Positions 1 to 10,344 of a stretch of DNA of 64,000 nucleotides are shown here, in pieces. The notes below the pieces were generated by a model, which saw only the letters and a list, made by a program, of their open reading frames with translations, made no database searches and was not told the origin of the DNA. Each line of letters starts with the position of its first letter. Position 1 is the first letter of the stretch. This stretch comes from Limnephilus marmoratus (lineage: Eukaryota; Arthropoda; Insecta; Trichoptera; Limnephilidae): positions 40,395,460 through 40,459,459 of the forward strand of contig OU862913.1 of NCBI GenBank assembly GCA_917880885.1, read 5' to 3'. A program made the translations under genes and the position numbers.

Positions 1-149
1 AATTATAAGTATTTATCTACTATCAAAACAATTTTACTATTTGGATAATGTGTCCAGAATTATTGTAATTAGTTGCTAAAAACAATACAAAATTTAACTT
101 ATTTGAAGAATGGAGTATCACTTGGAAACTGAGTTATAAGTAGATTAGA

Positions 150-2249
150 TTAGTCGGAAACTGTTTTTTTTTTTTTGAGATTATCTTTAAAATATTTTTT
201 TACAGTATTTATTAATTGGATTTTATCATTAATTTTTCTAATTTCATCCGGTAATCGGTTGAAAATAAGTCTTCCTTGATAAGTATAATAATTTTGTGCA
301 AAGGAAGTGTTTAATTTTGGGCATGAAAAAATATATTTATGTCTAGTACGGTTTTCAGTTATAAATTGATATTTTTCTTTTTCTTTTATAATTTGAATCA
401 ATGCATTTCTATTGTATAGATCTTTGAAAGATGGTACTTGAAATTCCTTAAATAATTGATCCGTTGGGTAGTCAGAAGGTTTTTTTAATATGATTTTAAT
501 TATTAGCCTCTGCACAACTTCAATTGGGGAAAGATTAGTTTTGTATGCGGATCCCCAGCTAATGATAGCATATTGTAAAGTTGATTGAACCAAAGCGTAA
601 TATATTAGATATAAGTTTTTTACAGATAAAAAATTTCTGATTCTTAAAAATATATAAATCAATTTTCTAATTTTTTTTACAACTTGACAAATTTGTTCCT
701 TCCATTTCAAATTTTTATCGATAATGACTCCTAAATATTTGATTGTGTTTGTTGTTTTTAATATTGTGCAGTTTTGGATACAATAATTTTTACTATGTGT
801 TTTGGAATTATCATGGATGATGATGTCAATGTTTTTAGGGGTATCATTTTTGTGTATTGCATTGTTAGTGATTATTTCATCATTAACGATTAATTTATTA
901 CAAAAATTTCTTGAGGTGTAAGATTGGTTCTTAAGAATATTATTAATTAAGTTCCAAGTTTTTTTACTGTTATTTTCGCATTTTTTAAAAGGATTACTGT
1001 AGTGAGTTTGTTTTAAGTTTCGTTTTTTTGTAGTGACATTATTTCTTATTTTTAAAAATTCTGCTTTTAATAAGGTATTATTTGGTTGTTTTTTTAGTTT
1101 CAGATGTAATTTATTCTTTTTATTGATTAATTTTATAAGGTCTTTGGTTATCCAGTCTGGGTTATTTATGTTTTTGGTTTTAATTTTAGTGGTACTATTA
1201 GAATTAATTTTGTTTTTCAAGTAGTTTACAAGATTGTCATAATTTAATACCGAGTTGTCATTCATATTTAGATGAAAGGGATTTTGCATGATATCATTCT
1301 TTAGATTATCAAGATTAATGTGTGTATATTTTTCGGACGATTTTAAAGATGTGCTTTTAACATATGTGTGAATTACGTCAAGGAGTAGTATATTGTGATC
1401 AGATATGGAATTATCACAGTTCGTTAGTGAGTATGATAGTTTTGTATCTGTGAGTACATGATCTATGATTGTGTTTGTATTTTCTGTGATGCGTGTGGCG
1501 TGTTTTTTGTTTATTTTGTTCAAAATAGTGTAATTATTAAATCTAATTGTATTCGTATATTTACAAGTATGTATATTGGTTGAGTCAAGCAGATTTATAT
1601 TGAAGTCTCCAAATACAATACCTCTTTTATACGATTCTAGATGAGAGGATAGTGTTTCCAGGAAGTCTTTGAAAATAGTATTTGGTTTTTTATACACTAA
1701 ACCTATTTTTAGATTGAGCTTGTTTACATGAAGCCATAGAAAGTTGTTGTCGGGGTCACTAGTGTTATTAATCATATTATATTCCAAAGAATCTTTTATA
1801 AATATAGAGACTCCGCCTCCAGCTCCCTGCGGCCGACAAGATGCTTCATGTTTGTATCCTTCAAGGTTGACGTACTTTAGGTCCGCTTCTTTGAGCCAGG
1901 TCTCACACAGTAGGATAATGTTGAAGTTCGATTTCGTAGATTTAAGTAGACATTTGATGTCATCTAGTTTACCTTTAAGGCTTCTCACATTTAGGTACAT
2001 AAAGGACATTGAGGTTTTTCCTTTTGACGTGCTCGGATGTTTGTGGCATGATATATTTTTAATTCTTATGTGGTTTTTTAGTTTTTCTGCAGTATTATTA
2101 TGATCAGAAAGATTCTGGGTATGATTAAAGAATCCCAATTCTGAAGTGTCAGTTAGGGCGTTAGAGTCGTGGTTTGAAGTAGGTAAGTTTGATTTCAGGT
2201 CCTGTAATTTTGTTTGTAGTCCTCGTACATTTTGATGATGTATTAACAT
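150..2249 (-). CDS. LINE ORF2: endonuclease plus C-terminal RT, RT core missing
   Basis: This 699-residue open frame encodes an APE-type endonuclease: a start-strand motif (YLNVRSL, about residue 84), the catalytic Glu in LLCETW (about 115), GDFNINL (about 216) and SDHNILL (about 283). An RT linker region follows (PDWITKDL, about 370). At VNDEIITNNA the frame jumps directly to IHKNDTPKN, which in the 38.7-kb copy lies just after the YADD-containing core. All fingers/palm motifs, including YADD, are therefore absent, yet the frame stays open to the C-terminal tail (KYLGVIID, GSAYKTNL). The protein should be able to nick DNA but not reverse-transcribe. The first residues (HHQNVRGLQTKL) look like a second, vestigial endonuclease start. 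The frame is open and long, so this may be a young non-autonomous derivative. Confidence 0.85.
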   Translation of the reverse strand: MLIHHQNVRGLQTKLQDLKSNLPTSNHDSNALTDTSELGFFNHTQNLSDHNNTAEKLKNHIRIKNISCHKHPSTSKGKTSMSFMYLNVRSLKGKLDDIKCLLKSTKSNFNIILLCETWLKEADLKYVNLEGYKHEASCRPQGAGGGVSIFIKDSLEYNMINNTSDPDNNFLWLHVNKLNLKIGLVYKKPNTIFKDFLETLSSHLESYKRGIVFGDFNINLLDSTNIHTCKYTNTIRFNNYTILNKINKKHATRITENTNTIIDHVLTDTKLSYSLTNCDNSISDHNILLLDVIHTYVKSTSLKSSEKYTHINLDNLKNDIMQNPFHLNMNDNSVLNYDNLVNYLKNKINSNSTTKIKTKNINNPDWITKDLIKLINKKNKLHLKLKKQPNNTLLKAEFLKIRNNVTTKKRNLKQTHYSNPFKKCENNSKKTWNLINNILKNQSYTSRNFCNKLIVNDEIITNNAIHKNDTPKNIDIIIHDNSKTHSKNYCIQNCTILKTTNTIKYLGVIIDKNLKWKEQICQVVKKIRKLIYIFLRIRNFLSVKNLYLIYYALVQSTLQYAIISWGSAYKTNLSPIEVVQRLIIKIILKKPSDYPTDQLFKEFQVPSFKDLYNRNALIQIIKEKEKYQFITENRTRHKYIFSCPKLNTSFAQNYYTYQGRLIFNRLPDEIRKINDKIQLINTVKKYFKDNLKKKKTVSD

Positions 2250-3115
2250 TTTTGTGTTTAGTTTTTTGGGTGCATTTTAACGATAGTGGGATTGTTATTT
2301 AGGTATTTAATTGTAATGTCCGTTTCACCAGAAGACTTCCTTTTTTCTAGTTCTTCTCTCAAATCTGTTAATTGTTTCCGTTGTAGAAAGGACTGGTCTT
2401 GGTAAATTCTGATATTATTTTTCAGAGTGTTTTTCTTTTTAAGAAGAATTTTCGGCCATTTGGCTTCCGGAAATTCAACTTTTATACTTCTGGGTTTGTC
2501 AGTTTTCGGAATACCCAATCTGTAGATTTTTAAGTCAAGGTTTGTTGTTGAGGCATCCATATCGGAGATAATTTTCTTAACTGATGCGATGTCACTATTT
2601 ATTGACTCAGTCTGAGATAATGATGTATTCTCAGGAATATTGTGAATAATAATATTTTTATCTCGGTAACTTTGCTCTTTCATTTCCGCTAGGATTTCGC
2701 ACACAGTTTGGGTTTGGGCTTGTGGGGAGCACACATTTGAAGTTGCACTTTTTAAAGCCGTTAACTCGCCTTCGAGGTTTGCCATTTTTACCGCCATTTG
2801 GGCGATGGTTCCTAATATGTCGTTAGTTCGAGGTATTATTTTCGCAATCTGTTCTTTTGTAAATTTATTATTAGGCTCCATTATCATGTTGGTCAGCAAG
2901 TTGACTGCGTCCTTTGCTAAGGAAATATACGCCTGGGCATCCATATTTATTAAAAAGTTGTAGAAATTTTACTTGCAGTTGATGTGGCTGGTGGGACTGC
3001 CTTGTTTCCGCTGCGCTTGTAGTAACCGCTATGAATGGTAGCGAGTAGGTACTCGTACCTCTGGCCAATACACTGCACTGTTTTTGCGGAGAGCGAGTGG
3101 TACCCACACCGTAGC
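163..3115 (-). mobile_element. CR1/jockey-like LINE copy with internal deletion
   Basis: On the minus strand this element holds ORF1 (2258-2944) followed 8 bases later by an endonuclease/RT ORF2 (150-2249). Its 3' end is an A-run (a T-run on the plus strand at about 163-177) that follows the conserved C-terminal RT tail almost at once, so the 3' UTR is very short and the last ORF2 codons read through the poly(A). The 5' edge near 3115 is an estimate, because no target-site duplication could be paired with confidence. A related C-terminal segment, almost identical at DNA level, recurs on the plus strand at 38,668-39,064. Confidence 0.8.
2258..2944 (-). CDS. LINE ORF1 (RNA-binding, RRM-like)
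   Basis: This 228-residue protein sits directly upstream of ORF2 on the same strand, with 8 bases between stop and start. It has a helical, probably coiled-coil N-terminal part (residues about 20-75). The middle section contains KNIIIHNIPE (about 97), YRLGIPKTDKPRS (about 145) and KVEF, a pattern typical of the RRM-like domain of LINE ORF1 proteins, followed by a charged C-terminal helix. No zinc knuckles are visible. The role expected from the family is binding of element RNA in a ribonucleoprotein particle. The frame has no stops, which fits a recent insertion. Confidence 0.75.
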   Translation of the reverse strand: MDAQAYISLAKDAVNLLTNMIMEPNNKFTKEQIAKIIPRTNDILGTIAQMAVKMANLEGELTALKSATSNVCSPQAQTQTVCEILAEMKEQSYRDKNIIIHNIPENTSLSQTESINSDIASVKKIISDMDASTTNLDLKIYRLGIPKTDKPRSIKVEFPEAKWPKILLKKKNTLKNNIRIYQDQSFLQRKQLTDLREELEKRKSSGETDITIKYLNNNPTIVKMHPKN

Positions 3116-4548
3116 GTATAACAATGTCACAAAAATTTGCTTATAGCGCTTGACGTTTTTGATTATTCGTTTTGGATTATTATGTGATTGTTAATCTTGA
3201 ACTAAACAATGCGCTATGCTGACTTTAATATTTTAATACTTCAAGGAACGGAATTTACACTATAACTTTCGGTAAAACTCTTTAAATTTTGTTTTTTTTG
3301 CAGGACAGAATATTATACGTGTGAACAGTACTGTAATTGTATATAACATTCGTTTTATGTTGTTTATAAAGATTCGTTAGATTAACTAACCCCGTAGCCC
3401 GGGGGCGTACGATAGAATAACATACGGGGTAGGCAATTTAATGTTACTTCCTATGTCATAAGGCATAAAGTGATGGCAGAGTATATTTTGCTTACACCGA
3501 GCAATAAAAAGGAGACAGACCTGGAGGGTTTTACATACAGTCCGTGTAACCATTTTTTAGGAAAGAAAAAACATGAGGTGATAATTGCAAAACGATGATC
3601 GAACAAATCAATGCTGATTTACGTTAAAAATTACAATTATTTGAATTCGAAAATCATAATGACCGTTAGGTTTTATTAACCTGTCTCGTGTTGAAACGTG
3701 TTATACAAAACATACGTGACGTAACATTAGAAAAGAAACAAATCAGTGGTTTCGTTGTAGCAACCAAAGACCGGATGATTCGGTTTTACATACTTTAGTC
3801 GAACGAGCCAAAGGATTTGTGTATGCCTTATAAAGGTCAACTTTTAGGTTTTGTAAAATACAGTTTCCAAAATGGACGTGTCAATATCCAATTTTGGGGA
3901 GAGAAAAAAAATTGAGCACGGGTGAAAAGGACGACATCAATTTTTTATTTAAGGGAAAAATTGAAAAAGACTTATATGTACAAGAAAAGGTAAAGTAACT
4001 CTTTCTGACTTTCGTGCTTGAGACCACTATTGGGTTTTACGTACTTAAGGTGAGCTGAAAATCGAGGGGTAAGAAAAAAAGCTTTTAACATGGTAGGTAA
4101 AATGTGATGATTGTGAGAATGAGAGAAAAAAAATGTGCAAGGGCGGCCGAAGCTGAGGCCATAGGCCAAACGAAACAAAACATAATAAAACAAGTGACAT
4201 GGCATGACAAGACCAAGCAAGACCGGTATGAGCATTGCATGGTGTGGGGGTGAGAAACGCTAGTCCGGGTTCATGACTCCCAGAATATCGTGACTCGAGG
4301 TGTCTCTGCTCCAAAGTGATCAGCCTCAGAACAGGTGAGAGAGAAGAAAAAAAAAATGAACAACAGGTAAAAGAAACAAAGCTGTGAGGGGAAAAAGAGA
4401 AGTCGGTACAGCCGTGACATTTGGATGTACCTATTATGAATGTACATTTATTTACAAACAAGAATAAATAAAGGGCTTGTTTTATTTATGGGGGTCTGGA
4501 CGTGTAATTGACACTTTACACGCCAGTTAAAGGTAAAACTTTGTGGGT
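3116..4548. other. AT-rich stretch without a recognised gene
   Basis: Only shadow frames occur here: the minus frames at 3972-4461 are Ser/Phe-rich and lack family motifs. The stretch abuts the 3' end of the decayed Gypsy element, so part of it could be that element's 3' untranslated region or LTR. No repeat of the 7.2-7.64 kb segment was found to confirm this. Confidence 0.5.
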
Positions 4549-5943
4549 TTACCGAGGGAGGTGGTGATACCTAGTGAATAAATTTATGATTCCATCGATA
4601 GTGGGAGTGGTATCAGTTGTCTCCTCACTTCCGGACTTTACGATGTCCTTAATATGGTAATTACCGACATGTTTGCCAGAGGTGTCGGACAAAGAGTAGA
4701 CTAGGTCCGATATTTTCTTTACGACCTTGGCATTGACAAAACGGGGAGCCAATTTGGCAGAGAAGTACAGAGCTCCTTGGGAAAGGGTGTTATTCTTTCT
4801 CCAGACGACATCGCCTACGTTAAAGGTGACGTGCTTTCTGCGTAAGTTATACCTGTCCGCACTCTTTTGGTGGGCCAGCAGTAGGGCACCGGTAACTTCA
4901 CTGTAAATGGCAGACAATTCCTCCAAACGGTGGGCATAATCGGAGGTGGGATTATTTGTAGGGGTGGTGGACGTAGGAAAACTTGTGTCCCAATGTAGTG
5001 AACCATGGACAACCTGTTCCGTGCCGTGTTTTAGAAAAAAGGGAGTATAACCGGTGGTTAGGTTAACCGTGTTGTTCATGGCGGCTTGGATTTTATCCAG
5101 GTTTTTGCACCAAGTACGTTGGTCTTTGTCAACCAAAATGGCCAGAGCTGTGTTGATGGTTTGATTGTACCGTTCAACGGTGTTATTTTGGGGGGTATAC
5201 AAGGTGTTGTCATAGGTATCCCTAATCCCATATTTAGCAAGGAAGTCTTTGAATTCCTGAGCTATAAATTGTTTTCCATTGTCAACTATCACCGTTCTGG
5301 GGGTTCCGTAAGGTATGAAGATGTGTTTCTCCAGAAGTTTGACAATGGCGGCTGCGTTGGCTCTTTTTAAAGGGAAGATCCAACAAAATTTAGTGAAAAT
5401 ATCCACTACGCTGAGTATGTGCATATGTCCGGCATAGCTTCGGGGAAAAGGTCCAATGAGGTCCATAGACAGCGACTGCAGAGGTCTATCAGCGCGTTTG
5501 GGTTTGCCCATTAAACCGGCGGAAGATGTCGTACTATGTTTGTAAGCTTTACATGTTTCACATTTAGAAATATAATTGCGAACTTGCTTATAGAGGCCGG
5601 GCCTGTAATATTTCAAGGAAATCTTTTTATACGTCTTGAAAGTTCCTGGGTGTATAGAGTCGGGTGCGCTATGGTTGTCGATGATTATTTGTTCTCTCTT
5701 TTCGAGGGGAACAGCAAGTTTCCAGGAGTGGTCCTCAAGGATAGATAGGGGGGCTTTATAATTGCGGTATAGTTGTCCTTCTTTTATAATAAAATTGGGA
5801 AACTTTTGTTGATTATTTTGGCAACCATCAAAAATTTTGAGGTACCATTCATCCTTTGTGAATGGTGTAGTTGCAATTGCACCGGTATTGACTGTCATAC
5901 TTGACTGTCCTAAAACGAGAAACCTTCCTAGTTGGACAGTCAA
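4549..5943 (-). CDS. Gypsy-type integrase fragment
   Basis: This 464-residue open frame is the integrase portion of a Ty3/Gypsy Pol polyprotein. The N-terminal zinc-binding HHCC module is seen as NHSAP...HPGTF...CETCKAYK (about residues 90-135). The catalytic triad follows: D in SMDLIGPF (about 158), D in VDNGKQF (about 220) and E in VERYNQTI (about 257). The C-terminal DNA-binding part has FNVGDVVWRKN and a stretch ending in KDIVKSG. Integrase inserts the cDNA into the host genome. The frame begins just after a (TAAA)n microsatellite that separates it from the RNase H part upstream, so it is a fragment of a broken polyprotein rather than a stand-alone gene. The intact frame suggests moderate age. 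Confidence 0.9.
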   Translation of the reverse strand: MTVQLGRFLVLGQSSMTVNTGAIATTPFTKDEWYLKIFDGCQNNQQKFPNFIIKEGQLYRNYKAPLSILEDHSWKLAVPLEKREQIIIDNHSAPDSIHPGTFKTYKKISLKYYRPGLYKQVRNYISKCETCKAYKHSTTSSAGLMGKPKRADRPLQSLSMDLIGPFPRSYAGHMHILSVVDIFTKFCWIFPLKRANAAAIVKLLEKHIFIPYGTPRTVIVDNGKQFIAQEFKDFLAKYGIRDTYDNTLYTPQNNTVERYNQTINTALAILVDKDQRTWCKNLDKIQAAMNNTVNLTTGYTPFFLKHGTEQVVHGSLHWDTSFPTSTTPTNNPTSDYAHRLEELSAIYSEVTGALLLAHQKSADRYNLRRKHVTFNVGDVVWRKNNTLSQGALYFSAKLAPRFVNAKVVKKISDLVYSLSDTSGKHVGNYHIKDIVKSGSEETTDTTPTIDGIINLFTRYHHLPR

Positions 5944-5944
5944 A

Positions 5945-7110
5945 GCTTCCTTTTATATTGTTATATCTTGTATGTAATAATAAATAAATAAATAAATAAA
6001 TAAATTTAAAGTGGCTAATTCAATTCTTGAGAGGGCGTCTGGGACGGTGTTGTCCGCACCTTTGCGGTGTATGACGTCAAAGTTGTATTGCGACTGGCGT
6101 GAGGCCCAGCGGGCAGCGGGCGAGTCTGCCGGAGGGATTGTTTAAGGAAATTAACCATTTCAAACTACTGTGGTCAGTGATCACAATGAATTTGCTACCG
6201 TCTATGTAACCGCGGAAATGGTGAACGGATTCCAATACGGCCAGAAACTCTTTCTCAGTGATACCGTAATTCTTTTCGTGCTTATTTAAGGAGCGGGAGA
6301 AGTAAGCCACTGGGTGTTCGCCGTCAGAGAATTCTTGTGTCAAAACTCCACCGATTCCAACATTTGAGGCATCCGTATGGAGGGTGAACGGGAGTGCAAA
6401 GTCCGGACAATTTAGGACTGGAGCTGTCTGAAGAGCATTTTTTAAAGTTATAAAAGCTTCTTCAGTTTAATCAGACCAACGAAAGTTGCTGACGCCTTTA
6501 CGGATGCCGGTAATTTTGTTGAGGGGTGCTGAGATTGTGGAAAAGTCTTTAATGAATCTCCTGTAGTAACCTGTGAGTCCGAGAAAAGCTTTGACTTCTT
6601 TCGCGTTTTTGGGACGAGGAAAATTTGCCATGGCTTCCACCTTAGCAGGGTCTGTTTTTTGACCTTTTTCATCTATTATGAATCCCAAATAACGTAAACA
6701 AGACCAACAGAATTCAGACTTCTTTAAGTTGAGGTTAAACCAGCCAACTTAAGTTGATGGAAAACTTTTTCCAGCATTTGTAAGTGTTTTTCGAACGTGT
6801 CGCTAATAATGATGAGGTCATCAAGATAGCAGAATAGATTGTTGTCGGCTTCGGGGCCAAACAATTTGTCCATTAACCTTTGTAACTCGGCGGGGCTGTT
6901 TTTTAGACCAAAAGGTAATCTTTTAAAATGGAACATTCCCCTGCCGGGTACGACAAAAGCGGTTTTTTCACAAGATTCAGCGTCTAGGGGTATTTACCAG
7001 AAAGCCTTGCTTAAATCAATAGAAGAAATGAACTTGGCGTTATGCAATGTGTCTAATCCTGAAATCCCTGAAATAAACTCTATCCTACGGGCCGGGGAGG
7101 CAATGAAACA
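5945..7110 (-). pseudogene. Gypsy RT-RNase H remnant, several disruptions
   Basis: Read on the minus strand, this continues the integrase polyprotein upstream. It holds the RT palm (IDLSKAFW about 7000, RLPFGLKNSP about 6910, YLDD about 6820), then LGFIID and GLTGYYRRFI (about 6560), and RNase H (FTLHTDAS, VAYFSRSLN, ITDHSSLKWL). Breaks visible: a stop after SKAFW near 6994; a frameshift near 6735 just after QLKLAGL; a stop at 6465-6467; a 7-bp tandem duplication (GCCCGCT) near 6110 that shifts the frame after GRLAR; and a (TAAA)n tract at about 5978-6005 that adds stops before integrase. Protease and gag were not found. The element is inactive. Confidence 0.85.
5976..6006. repeat. (TAAA)n microsatellite
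   Basis: A run of TAAA units lies between the Gypsy RNase H and integrase frames and introduces stop codons in the Pol frame. It is a post-insertion expansion, because intact Pol proteins read straight through this junction. Confidence 0.85.
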
Positions 7111-7189
7111 ATTCAGCTGTGGTAAATATCAGGTGTATTGGGTAGAATCCGTTCATAAAACAACAATGGTACATAACACAGTCAAGGTT

Positions 7190-7643
7190 AGAACAAGGTA
7201 GCATCAATATCCTATCTATTTCAGGGGTATTTGGACCTAAAATCTCTCTCTGCTTCGAGGCCTTCTGGGGCGGTCATTTATTTACGCATTGAATTTAAGA
7301 AAGGAACACACGCAAAAAGAGGAATTAATGGCTCGGGTACTCACTGCTGTAAGCTGGTGGCTTGGAGATCGGTGAGGTGAGAGGAATTAAGCCGGAGCTG
7401 GCGTTCCCACAGGTCACTACCAGTCAACACCGCCATTGCGGTCTCATAGAATATTCCGGAACAAAACGGAACGATTCACGCTGCGCGTGCACACAAGGCG
7501 CTGCCGTAGAAGGAATGCCGGTCGGGGCCGATCTTTCTGCCGCCGATAGCGCGCGGGACGCGTGCGGAGAGGAGGGGAAACCGTTTGTAAACACAATGGC
7601 GTGGCGTTCTAATTTGTGAGGGGGCATTTCGTGAATCGTAACA
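7190..7643 (-). repeat. Probable Gypsy 5' LTR or leader region
   Basis: On the minus strand this begins with TGTTACG (plus-strand end at 7643), the TG start expected of an LTR, and lies upstream of the Gypsy pol remnant. It is unusually GC-rich for the window. A segment around 7510-7580 resembles 47,190-47,250 (shared GTCGGGGCCGATC and GCGTGCGGAGAGG). The inner boundary is unclear and gag is missing, so the assignment rests on position and the TG end. Confidence 0.45.
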
Positions 7644-8050
7644 ACATTTATATTACAAGAAATTTAATGATAACAAAAAAATAGTAACGCAAAGTTGCTG
7701 AAGATAGCCGACATGTGATAATCATTATTGGCGTGCGCCCAATAAAGAAGAACAACAGAAATGCCATGTGGGCGTATTTTGCGGTACAAAAGTCTGACTA
7801 TTCTTTGCTAAAAATATTATTAAACATATCCTGTATAATAATGAAATCCAAATTGGAAAGCGATATTCAATGTGAGACAGAGCGATACTAAATGGACTAA
7901 TATCAAAATGTATTAGGTCGGTGGCGACATGGGTTTCTATTTAAATCTGCATGGAAGGTATTTCTAGTTTTTACGCAAATAACTTAGATTTTATGAAGAC
8001 AATATGAGCGAAACTCAATCGAAATCTGGAGACAGAAAAATCAGAAAAGA
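7644..8050. other. No feature seen
   Basis: AT-rich DNA with no coding motif, tandem repeat or terminal inverted repeat that I can support. Confidence 0.5.
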
Positions 8051-8054
8051 TATT

Positions 8055-8126
8055 GGCTCCGCTGGGACTCGAACCCAGGACCCTTTGCTTACATGGCAAC
8101 AGCTCTACCGATTTAGCTACGGAACC
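8055..8126 (-). tRNA. tRNA-Thr(UGU)-like sequence, probably a pseudogene or SINE head
   Basis: Read on the minus strand, 72 bases fold as a cloverleaf with exact arm lengths. The acceptor stem GGTTCCG/CGGAGCC is fully paired (one G-U). The D arm is TAGCTAAATCGGTAGAGC and the T arm is CTGGG-TTCGAGT-CCCAG. The 7-base anticodon loop CATGTAA gives anticodon TGT (Thr). Against full function: position 33 is A instead of the near-invariant U, and the anticodon stem has a terminal G-A mismatch. No intron is present. It may be an old tRNA gene copy or a tRNA-derived retroposon head; no A-tail was found downstream. Confidence 0.55.
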
Positions 8127-8721
8127 CATATTAATTCGGTCACTTTTAACTGTATCATACTTCGACTAAGAACTACCAACATTTGTATTTTGGGCTCAAA
8201 TCAAAAAATTAGGATTTTTGTGAAAAGGATCGCCCATCGGTTTCCCTAAATTTAGTTTCATTTTGATAAAAATATTCTTCCACAAACAAGATGAAGATGA
8301 GGAAGACTTATAACACATTTACTATACATATTATTTGGGCCTTTATAAAGAGATCAGTGTACACCCTTTGTATAAATTGGTCGGACAGCAATGCTTTCCA
8401 GTCATTCAAGTAGGACCTGGCAAAAAGGTAGGACCATGCCTACCGCCGGAAACGTGTTAAAAATCCACTAATTTATAATCTGCCATTTGGAGTGTGTTCA
8501 CCTTATTACTTTATTTGTTCTCAGGACTGGCAAAACGGTTCCCCGTTGACTTTACCAAACAGCAACAGGGTGGCCTGCACAAACCTACTGGTGGGGTTGG
8601 TATCCTGGAATAACGATTCACCCTGCATATTCACCAACATTCGCATATCTGCCTTTGTACCCTGGATAGAGGGTATCGTGTGGCCTGAAAGCGGTGTCGT
8701 TGTCTAGGACCTTGTTTCGGA

Positions 8722-8731
<10 letters not shown>

Positions 8732-8758
<27 letters not shown>

Positions 8759-8790
8759 ATAGATAATAGATAATAGAAATAATAGATAGA
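8732..8790. repeat. (TA)n and GATAATA microsatellite
   Basis: A pure TA run is followed by short ATAGATA/ATAATAG units. It is simple sequence with no coding content. Confidence 0.9.
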
Positions 8791-9642
8791 TTTATATGGA
8801 TAAAATATAGATATTGACAACTAGCGTGTCGGTGTGTTTTGCTTTTTTTGATAAATTACTTCTTATAGGAGTTAGGACACTCCAAAAATCTTTAAAATTT
8901 AAAAAAATTGCCTGGTTTGAACGCCATCAACAGACGTTCAATATTCAAACTAGATAATGTATTTAAAAAAAATCAAAACGTTGAGACGTAGAATATTTCC
9001 TTCTAATACAGTTGGGAAAAAGTCTTAAAAATCGGTTCAGTTTCAGAGGAGAAAAGTGAAACGATTTTATGTAGGTACGAGTATTATCAGCTTGAGGTGC
9101 AGTTGTCCCTTTCGCTCAGTATACGGAGAAACAGCGACAGTGACAGCAACAGTTTGGTAAAATACCTATTATTAAAATTTCTCGGCGACCATGTTTCCTC
9201 TTAAAGTAATGTATGAACGCAGTACAGACTAACAAACATGTTATCAACGACTGTCCTCGGCCGGCCCTGAGTCAAATGATTGGCGTTTCGCACAGGACCG
9301 GCCATACGGAATGCCCGCTCCAATCATTCCCCGGCGGGATTGATGGGGCCCCCAGGGCGCCACCTGAGGCCCTAAACTAGCTCGCAGGTCTAGATGTGCC
9401 CCCCTGACCCCCCACCATACGAAAAAATATAAATAATTTAATGTAAAATCTTGGATTAAAATGGCTTAGAATAATGGTTTAACAATCTGTCTCTTACTGA
9501 GGGATGAATCACATTTAGGAAGATAAATAAATTCTAATCAAATCCTTGTACTAATGTACCGACCTTCATCATATTTTCATTTTTCTTTCCTAAACTCCTT
9601 CAATACATAACTATTAAATGTACACAAGGATTACATAATAGC
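8791..9642. other. No gene; includes a GC-rich patch at 9235-9412
   Basis: No ORF with family motifs. A GC-rich patch at about 9235-9412 (CGGCCGGCCC, GGGGCCCCCAGGGCGCC) stands out sharply from the AT-rich surroundings and is described under findings. The rest is unremarkable. Confidence 0.5.
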
Positions 9643-10325
9643 ATTTTTTTTATTTTTTTTTTTATTTATTTATTTTATACATTTTACAAATATAAGACAA
9701 AAAGTCCCGATAAACTACTTTTTAGCAGTTTGTCTAACGGGTTCTTTATATTAAAGATCTTATTAAAGAGATTTAATAGTTACATTTTTACAGTTAAAGA
9801 TATAAAATTAAATTAAATTTTTTTACAGAAATATACTTAGATATATTTTTACAATTATAGATATAAGATAAAATTAAATTTTTATAGAAATATACTTAGA
9901 TAAAAAAAAATTATGAAAAACATGAATAACAATTTTAAAGTCTTTAGAATAAGTAATATGTTATTGTAAGCTAATATAAATTAATTCTTTCCGTAAGCCA
10001 AGTCTTCAGTAAGTTCACCAATTGTTTGTTTTGGGCACAGTTTTTAATTTCAGCTGGAAGCATATTTAAACAACTGGGAATCATGTAATTTAACGTTCTT
10101 TGTCCATATTTATTTGTATGTTTAGGTACAATTAGTCCTTCATTAAAGTTAAAACGAGTATTATGGTTGTGTTCCAGCCTGTTTATATATAAAGGGTTAT
10201 TTATGTACTGAAATATAATTTTGTACCACATAATTGCTCTCACTGAAAGAATTTTGAGACTTTGATAAAAGTATGGATAATAACATGTGTTCCCAATTGT
10301 GTCCTCTGCATGCAAACTGTATTGA
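9643..10325 (-). mobile_element. LINE 3' end fragment
   Basis: A minus-strand fragment with a poly(A) end (T-rich on plus at about 9643-9672). The frame 9971-10315 encodes a LINE C-terminal tail: SLKILSVRAIMWY, then RTLNYMIPSCLNMLPAEI and a final helix NLLKTWL, the arrangement seen after the RT thumb in CR1/jockey-like ORF2. The catalytic domains are absent, so this is a 5'-truncated copy. Its right side abuts a SINE-like body at 10,345. Confidence 0.7.
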
Positions 10326-10344
10326 AATAGAAGAAATGAAGTTT

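Noticed and set aside
4045..4461. 138-residue minus-strand frame
   Set aside because: Ser/Phe/His-rich, overlaps another shadow frame, and has no domain, start context or neighbour logic.
7362..7627. Overlapping plus and minus frames in a GC-rich segment
   Set aside because: GC-rich LTR-like DNA lacks stops by composition; no motif was found.
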